From: Frankiaceae bacterium
Lineage (GTDB): Bacteria; Actinomycetota; Actinomycetes; Mycobacteriales; SCTD01
Reading direction: 5' to 3'
Assembly: GCA_026786045.1 (NCBI GenBank)
Contig: JAJAYV010000017.1
Coordinates: forward strand, 1-7,707
DNA: 7,707 nucleotides
Shown here: one piece after another, positions 4,843 to 7,707 of the stretch
How positions within the stretch are numbered: the stretch's first letter is position 1
Layout of the letters: every line of letters begins with the position of its first letter
Made by a program: the position numbers and the translations under genes
Notes under the pieces: model-generated
Told to the model about the DNA's origin: nothing
The model's input: only the letters and a program-made list of their open reading frames with translations
Databases searched by the model: none

Positions 4843-7200
4843 GGGGGGCGGGGGTGACGGGGTCGGTGCGTCCTCGACGTCGGCGACGCCGGTCACGCGG
4901 TGCAGCGCGAAGGTGCGGTCCTCCTGGCGCAGGTGGTCCCAGGCGGTGACGAAGCCGCCCTCGACCCCGCGCGGCTCGACGACCCGCGAGGTCGCCCGGC
5001 CCTGCGCGTCGACGTAGCCGAGCCACACCTGGCGGCGCTCGCGCGCGGCGGACTGCAGGAAGGCCAGCGTGTCCGCCGTCGTGGAGCGGGTCGTCGTCAC
5101 CGGCGCCCGCCGGGCTGCCCGCGCCGCCAGATCTCCTGCGCGCAAGGCGATCACAGACAGTGCGGCATGCTCGGCGTCGAACGAGTGCTCGGTGCTGCGG
5201 TGCGGACGGGGCCGCAGCTGGGTGCGTCGCGCCTCGCGCCTGGCCAGCAGCAGCGCGCCGTCCGGCGCCTCTGCCGCCGGTGCGTAACCGGCGGCGCGCA
5301 GGGCCTCGAGCACGACGTCGAGCGGCGAGCTGCTGACCAGAACGGTCGGCGCGAGCCGGCGCAGCCGCAGCGGTCTGGTCCGCTTGGCGGCCAGCACCTC
5401 CGACAGCAGCGCCTCGTCGTCGCAGCGGACGTAGGCGTTGGCGACGCCGACCCGCATCCGGCCGTGCCGGCGGGCCACGTCGTCGATGAGGTACGTCAGC
5501 GACTGCGGGACGGGGGTACGCGACCGGGTGCGGAACAGCTCGTGCAGGTCGCTCGCGCTGCGCCCGGCGTCGAGCGCGCGGCGCACCGAGGTCTCGCTCA
5601 CCCGGTAGACGGTCGCGCCGCCGGTGGACTCGACGTCGGCGACGAGCGCGACGGCCTGCGCCAGCTCACGCTCCAGGGGGCCGGGGGCGACGACGGTCAG
5701 GTCGGGCTGGACGAGCACGTGGTCGAGCGGCTCGGGCAGCCGGTGGCCCAGCAGCCTCGCGGCGCCCTTGTCGTCACCGGCCAGGAGTGCGCGCCCGGCG
5801 GCCGAGAGCCCGCCGCGTCCGGTCACGCCGAGCAGCTCGGCCTCGGCGAGGGTCCAGCCGTGCACCCGGTCGCGCAGTCGCCCGCCGCGCCGGGGCGCCG
5901 ACCAGACCAGGCGCTCGGTGAGGCTCTCTCGGCTGGCCGCCCGGCCGGCAGGCACCTCGGCCAGCTGATCGAGCACACGGCGGCGCTCGGCGGGCAGCGC
6001 GGGGCGCTCCAGCTCGAGGCCGAGCGGGGCGAGCACCTTGTCGCGCTCGTCGCGCTCCCCGGCCAGCGCCGCCAGCCGTGACATCGCCAGCCACGCCTGC
6101 GCCAGGGCCGTCCAGCGCAGCTCGGGTGGCAGCGCCAGCCAGGTGTCGTACGCGCGGGTCGGGACCCACTCCGGGTCCAGCCCCGCGGTCTGGTCGAGCA
6201 GCCCGGCGGCGGCCACCACCTCGACGAGCAGCGCAACGGACGGCTCGGTCAGGTCGAGCTCCTTCCCGACCCGCTTGAGCTCGCGCACGCCGATGCCGCC
6301 GGCCCGCAGCACCGACGGCGGGGTCGCCGCCCACAGCTCGAGCAGCCCCTCGGCCTTGGCCACCAGCGCGGCGGCGCTGTGTGCGGCGGCGTCGTCCAGG
6401 CCCTTGACGGCGGTCGTCTCGAGCGGCGGCGGGTCGGCGGACAGGCTGCCGAGCACCCGCTCGCCGCGCACGAGCACGCCCACCTCGCGGGGCAGCTCGA
6501 CGGTGCTGTCGTCCACCGGCACGAGCAGGCCGTGGGCGAGCAGCCAGCGGACGGGGGAGTCGGCGCTCGCCGGTGTCGCCGGCCGCATCGCATCGCGCAC
6601 CTGCCCCAGCGGCGAGCCGGCGGCGAGCGTCTCGAGCACTCGCCGCTCGTCGGCGCCGACGGTGGTCAGCAGCGCGCCGAGCCGGGCCGGGTCGTTGAAC
6701 AGGTCGACCAGGCCGCCGACGCCGTCCACCCCGAGGGTCTGCGCAACCGGCGCCACGTCCTTGACCCGCAGCCGGGTGAGCAGCGTCGCGACCGGACGAC
6801 CGAGACCGGCCGCCGCCGGGGCGACGACGTCGCGGACCGGCCCGACGACGCGCAGCGACGCATGCGTCCCCCACACCAGCGCGAGGTCCCGCAGCCGGTC
6901 CACCCCCGCCGCGACCTGCTCGGCGGTGGCTGCCTCGCCGACCAAGGCCAGCAGGTCGTCGTACGGCGTCGCGGTCTCGGTGCCGGACGCGAGGACGAGC
7001 CCGTCGAGCAGGGCCAGGACGAAGGCGTCGAGCTGCTCGAGCGCGCGCAGCACGGACAGCCGGACGGCCGCGCGGGCGGCCAGCACGCCGACGTCGGGCG
7101 GGACGGGGACGGCGAGGTCGGGACGCGCGACGAGCAGCGCGGCCAGGCGCTCGTCGGGCCAGCCACGCAGCCAGTCGGCCAGGCTGCGGGCGGTGTCCAT
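4840..7200 (-). CDS. Helicase-associated protein with C-terminal WYL domain (Rv0862c-like partner of XPB)
   Basis: This 786-aa cytoplasmic protein begins MDTARSLADWLRGWPDERLAALLVARPDL and has long leucine- and alanine-rich helical stretches through residue 450. Around residues 490-620 is a segment like the XPB/Ssl2 helicase C-terminal-like domain (PF13625 type), with the marker HVLVQPDLTVVAPGPL (494-509), then SVRRALDAGRSASDL and RMRVGVANAYVRCDD. Residues about 708-775 form a WYL-like domain: TLAFLQSAARERRQVWLGYVD, RVVEPRGVEGGFVTAWDHL, RTFALHRVTGV. WYL domains bind nucleic-acid or nucleotide ligands in DNA-damage and defence regulators. No ATPase motifs are visible, so it is not itself a helicase. 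It ends in a proline run (PTPSPPPP). ATG 7200 has no Shine-Dalgarno but has a -10 element 7 nt upstream. Next to XPB it probably supports or regulates helicase action; the exact role is unknown. Confidence 0.9.
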   Translation of the reverse strand: MDTARSLADWLRGWPDERLAALLVARPDLAVPVPPDVGVLAARAAVRLSVLRALEQLDAFVLALLDGLVLASGTETATPYDDLLALVGEAATAEQVAAGVDRLRDLALVWGTHASLRVVGPVRDVVAPAAAGLGRPVATLLTRLRVKDVAPVAQTLGVDGVGGLVDLFNDPARLGALLTTVGADERRVLETLAAGSPLGQVRDAMRPATPASADSPVRWLLAHGLLVPVDDSTVELPREVGVLVRGERVLGSLSADPPPLETTAVKGLDDAAAHSAAALVAKAEGLLELWAATPPSVLRAGGIGVRELKRVGKELDLTEPSVALLVEVVAAAGLLDQTAGLDPEWVPTRAYDTWLALPPELRWTALAQAWLAMSRLAALAGERDERDKVLAPLGLELERPALPAERRRVLDQLAEVPAGRAASRESLTERLVWSAPRRGGRLRDRVHGWTLAEAELLGVTGRGGLSAAGRALLAGDDKGAARLLGHRLPEPLDHVLVQPDLTVVAPGPLERELAQAVALVADVESTGGATVYRVSETSVRRALDAGRSASDLHELFRTRSRTPVPQSLTYLIDDVARRHGRMRVGVANAYVRCDDEALLSEVLAAKRTRPLRLRRLAPTVLVSSSPLDVVLEALRAAGYAPAAEAPDGALLLARREARRTQLRPRPHRSTEHSFDAEHAALSVIALRAGDLAARAARRAPVTTTRSTTADTLAFLQSAARERRQVWLGYVDAQGRATSRVVEPRGVEGGFVTAWDHLRQEDRTFALHRVTGVADVEDAPTPSPPPP

Positions 7201-7207
7201 CCGGCCA

Positions 7208-7213
7208 ACAGTA
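7208..7213 (-). promoter_or_regulatory. -10 element for a leaderless transcript of the 786-aa gene
   Basis: The minus strand reads TACTGT, then exactly 7 nt, then ATG 7200. TANNNT placed 7 nt before the start would put the transcription start at or next to the A of ATG, as in actinobacterial leaderless mRNAs. The lack of a ribosome binding site fits. No clear -35 is visible. Confidence 0.45.
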
Positions 7214-7240
7214 GGCGGCGGTGTCGTCCCGGGCAGGTCG

Positions 7241-7247
7241 GGAAGGA
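7241..7247 (+). promoter_or_regulatory. Ribosome binding site for the 81-aa gene
   Basis: GGAAGGA ends 7 nt before ATG 7255 and is a strong match to the anti-Shine-Dalgarno partner. It is the best such site in the window and supports this small gene as real. Confidence 0.65.
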
Positions 7248-7254
7248 CGCCCCC

Positions 7255-7500
7255 ATGACCAACCCGAGCGAGGACCTGCTGGCCACCGACGAGGGCGTCG
7301 ACAAGGGCTCCGCGAAGAGCACCGCCGAGGGCGCGACGTCGAGCGAGGAGCTGACCGGCGGCACCAACCCGATCAAGCGGGCGCTGGGCGACGCGGACCG
7401 CACCGACGCCCAGTCCGAGGCGACCCCGGCGCCGCCCGTCGACACCGGCATCGATGCGCCGCGCGGCCCGGGCCAGCAGCTCGAGGCCGGCGAGGGCTGA
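7255..7500 (+). CDS. Small acidic, probably disordered hypothetical protein
   Basis: I do not recognise this 81-aa protein. It is rich in Asp, Glu, Ala, Gly, Pro, Ser and Thr, with almost no aromatic or bulky hydrophobic residues (MTNPSEDLLATDEGVDKG at the start, PRGPGQQLEAGEG at the end). It should therefore be largely unstructured. One short central stretch, TNPIKRALGDADR, could form a helix. There are no Cys residues, no signal peptide and no membrane segment. A strong ribosome binding site at 7241-7247 and a good ATG support translation. It is divergent from the 786-aa gene across a 54-nt gap and sits 30 nt before the LarE-like start, whose probable own promoter overlaps the end of this gene's spacer. 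No function is assigned. Confidence 0.7.
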   Translation: MTNPSEDLLATDEGVDKGSAKSTAEGATSSEELTGGTNPIKRALGDADRTDAQSEATPAPPVDTGIDAPRGPGQQLEAGEG

Positions 7501-7517
7501 CCTGCCCCGCCGGGCCC

Positions 7518-7523
7518 TAGTGT
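7518..7523 (+). promoter_or_regulatory. -10 element for a leaderless larE-like transcript
   Basis: TAGTGT is followed by exactly 7 nt and then GTG 7531, the same layout as at the 786-aa gene. CTGACC (7497-7502), 15 nt upstream, is a weak -35 candidate matching TTGACA at 4 of 6 positions. There is no ribosome binding site before GTG 7531. Confidence 0.45.
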
Positions 7524-7530
7524 CGGGCAG

Positions 7531-7707
7531 GTGCCCGACGACCTCGACCGCCGCCTGTCCGCGCTCGACACGGCGCTGCGCGAGGTCGACGGCCTGCTCG
7601 TCGCCTTCTCCGGCGGCGCCGACAGCGCCTTCCTGCTCGCGGCCGCCGCCCGCGCGCTCGGCCCGGACCGGGTCGTCGCGGCCACCGCGGTGAGCGCGTC
7701 CCTGGCC
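7531..7707 (+). CDS. larE: LarE-type ATP-dependent sacrificial sulfur transferase, N-terminal part (3' truncated)
   Basis: The first 59 codons run to the window edge. After a short helix (LDRRLSALDTALREVDG) comes LLVAFSGGADSAFLLAAAARALG. This holds the PP-loop ATP-binding motif SGGxDS (Ser27-Ser32, with Ala at the position usually Val), followed by DRVVAATAVSASLA, where LarE proteins typically read V.A.TA.SPSL. LarE activates the pyridine-dinucleotide precursor with ATP and donates sulfur from its own cysteine, or from a bound cofactor, to make the nickel-pincer nucleotide of lactate racemase-type enzymes. The sulfur-donor region lies outside the window. larB and larC are not visible here. 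Another PP-loop family (ExsB/NadE/GuaA-like) is possible, but the spacing fits LarE best. GTG 7531 is supported by the -10 element 7 nt upstream. Confidence 0.75.
   Translation, partial: MPDDLDRRLSALDTALREVDGLLVAFSGGADSAFLLAAAARALGPDRVVAATAVSASLA

Noticed and set aside
4822..5017. Plus-strand frame with an excellent AAGGAGGAGG site followed by GTG 4832
   Set aside because: The purine run lies between repeat units, and the frame runs antisense through the WYL domain of the 786-aa gene. Its product is low complexity, so it is a chance frame despite the good initiation signal.
3786..7500. Long plus-strand frames antisense to XPB and the WYL gene (3786-4730, 4900-6081, 6038-7258, 6379-7500)
   Set aside because: Their products are Arg/Gly/Pro/Ala/Ser-rich without recognisable domains, as expected of shadow frames in GC-rich DNA. 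The minus strand encodes clear families here.
6666..7685. Minus-strand frame across the divergent gap, the 81-aa gene and the larE start
   Set aside because: It is Ser/Arg/Pro-rich with no domain and conflicts with the 786-aa gene and the PP-loop gene, both clearly real.

Overview
The window is very GC-rich, nearly all coding, and uses GTG starts freely. It carries an F420-dependent luciferase-like oxidoreductase gene and an XPB/Rad25 helicase next to a large WYL/helicase-associated protein. The same helicase pair is found in Mycobacterium tuberculosis (Rv0861c/Rv0862c). Together these point to chromosomal DNA of an actinobacterium. I see no phage, insertion-sequence, CRISPR, rRNA or tRNA genes.

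Layout. The left end (1-1784, plus strand) holds the last 46 codons of a probable MaoC-type dehydratase, an LLM-class F420-dependent oxidoreductase starting 2 nt after it, a 195-nt gap, and a Uma2-family (PD-(D/E)XK fold) gene. The middle and right (7200 down to 1774) hold five genes, all on the minus strand and in this transcription order: the 786-aa helicase-associated/WYL protein, a 145-nt gap filled by a palindromic element, XPB helicase, a small Cys/His-rich protein, a SugE/Gdx-like small multidrug resistance (SMR) exporter, and a TetR regulator. The TetR gene overlaps the end of the Uma2 gene tail to tail by 11 nt. The right end (7255-7707, plus strand) is divergent from the 786-aa gene and holds an 81-aa acidic, probably disordered protein and the first 59 codons of a LarE-type PP-loop enzyme.

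How the genes may work together. The WYL protein, XPB and the Cys/His-rich protein look like a DNA-repair or DNA-processing cluster; the XPB stop and the next start are 2 nt apart. The exporter and TetR form a second module joined by a GTGA stop/start overlap, the usual design of a drug- or metabolite-responsive efflux switch. It may have its own promoter and operator just upstream of the exporter.

Most unusual structure. The gap between the 786-aa gene and XPB contains a 63-bp nested palindrome (4756-4818, centred on 4787). It is built from alternating copies of the 7-mer GTGGATC/GATCCAC, with a fifth copy touching the stop codon of the upstream gene. It can fold as one long hairpin or as two side-by-side hairpins, and it also creates a false upstream start for XPB. 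Two starts (7200 minus and 7531 plus) share a TANNNT-N7-RTG layout typical of leaderless actinobacterial transcripts.
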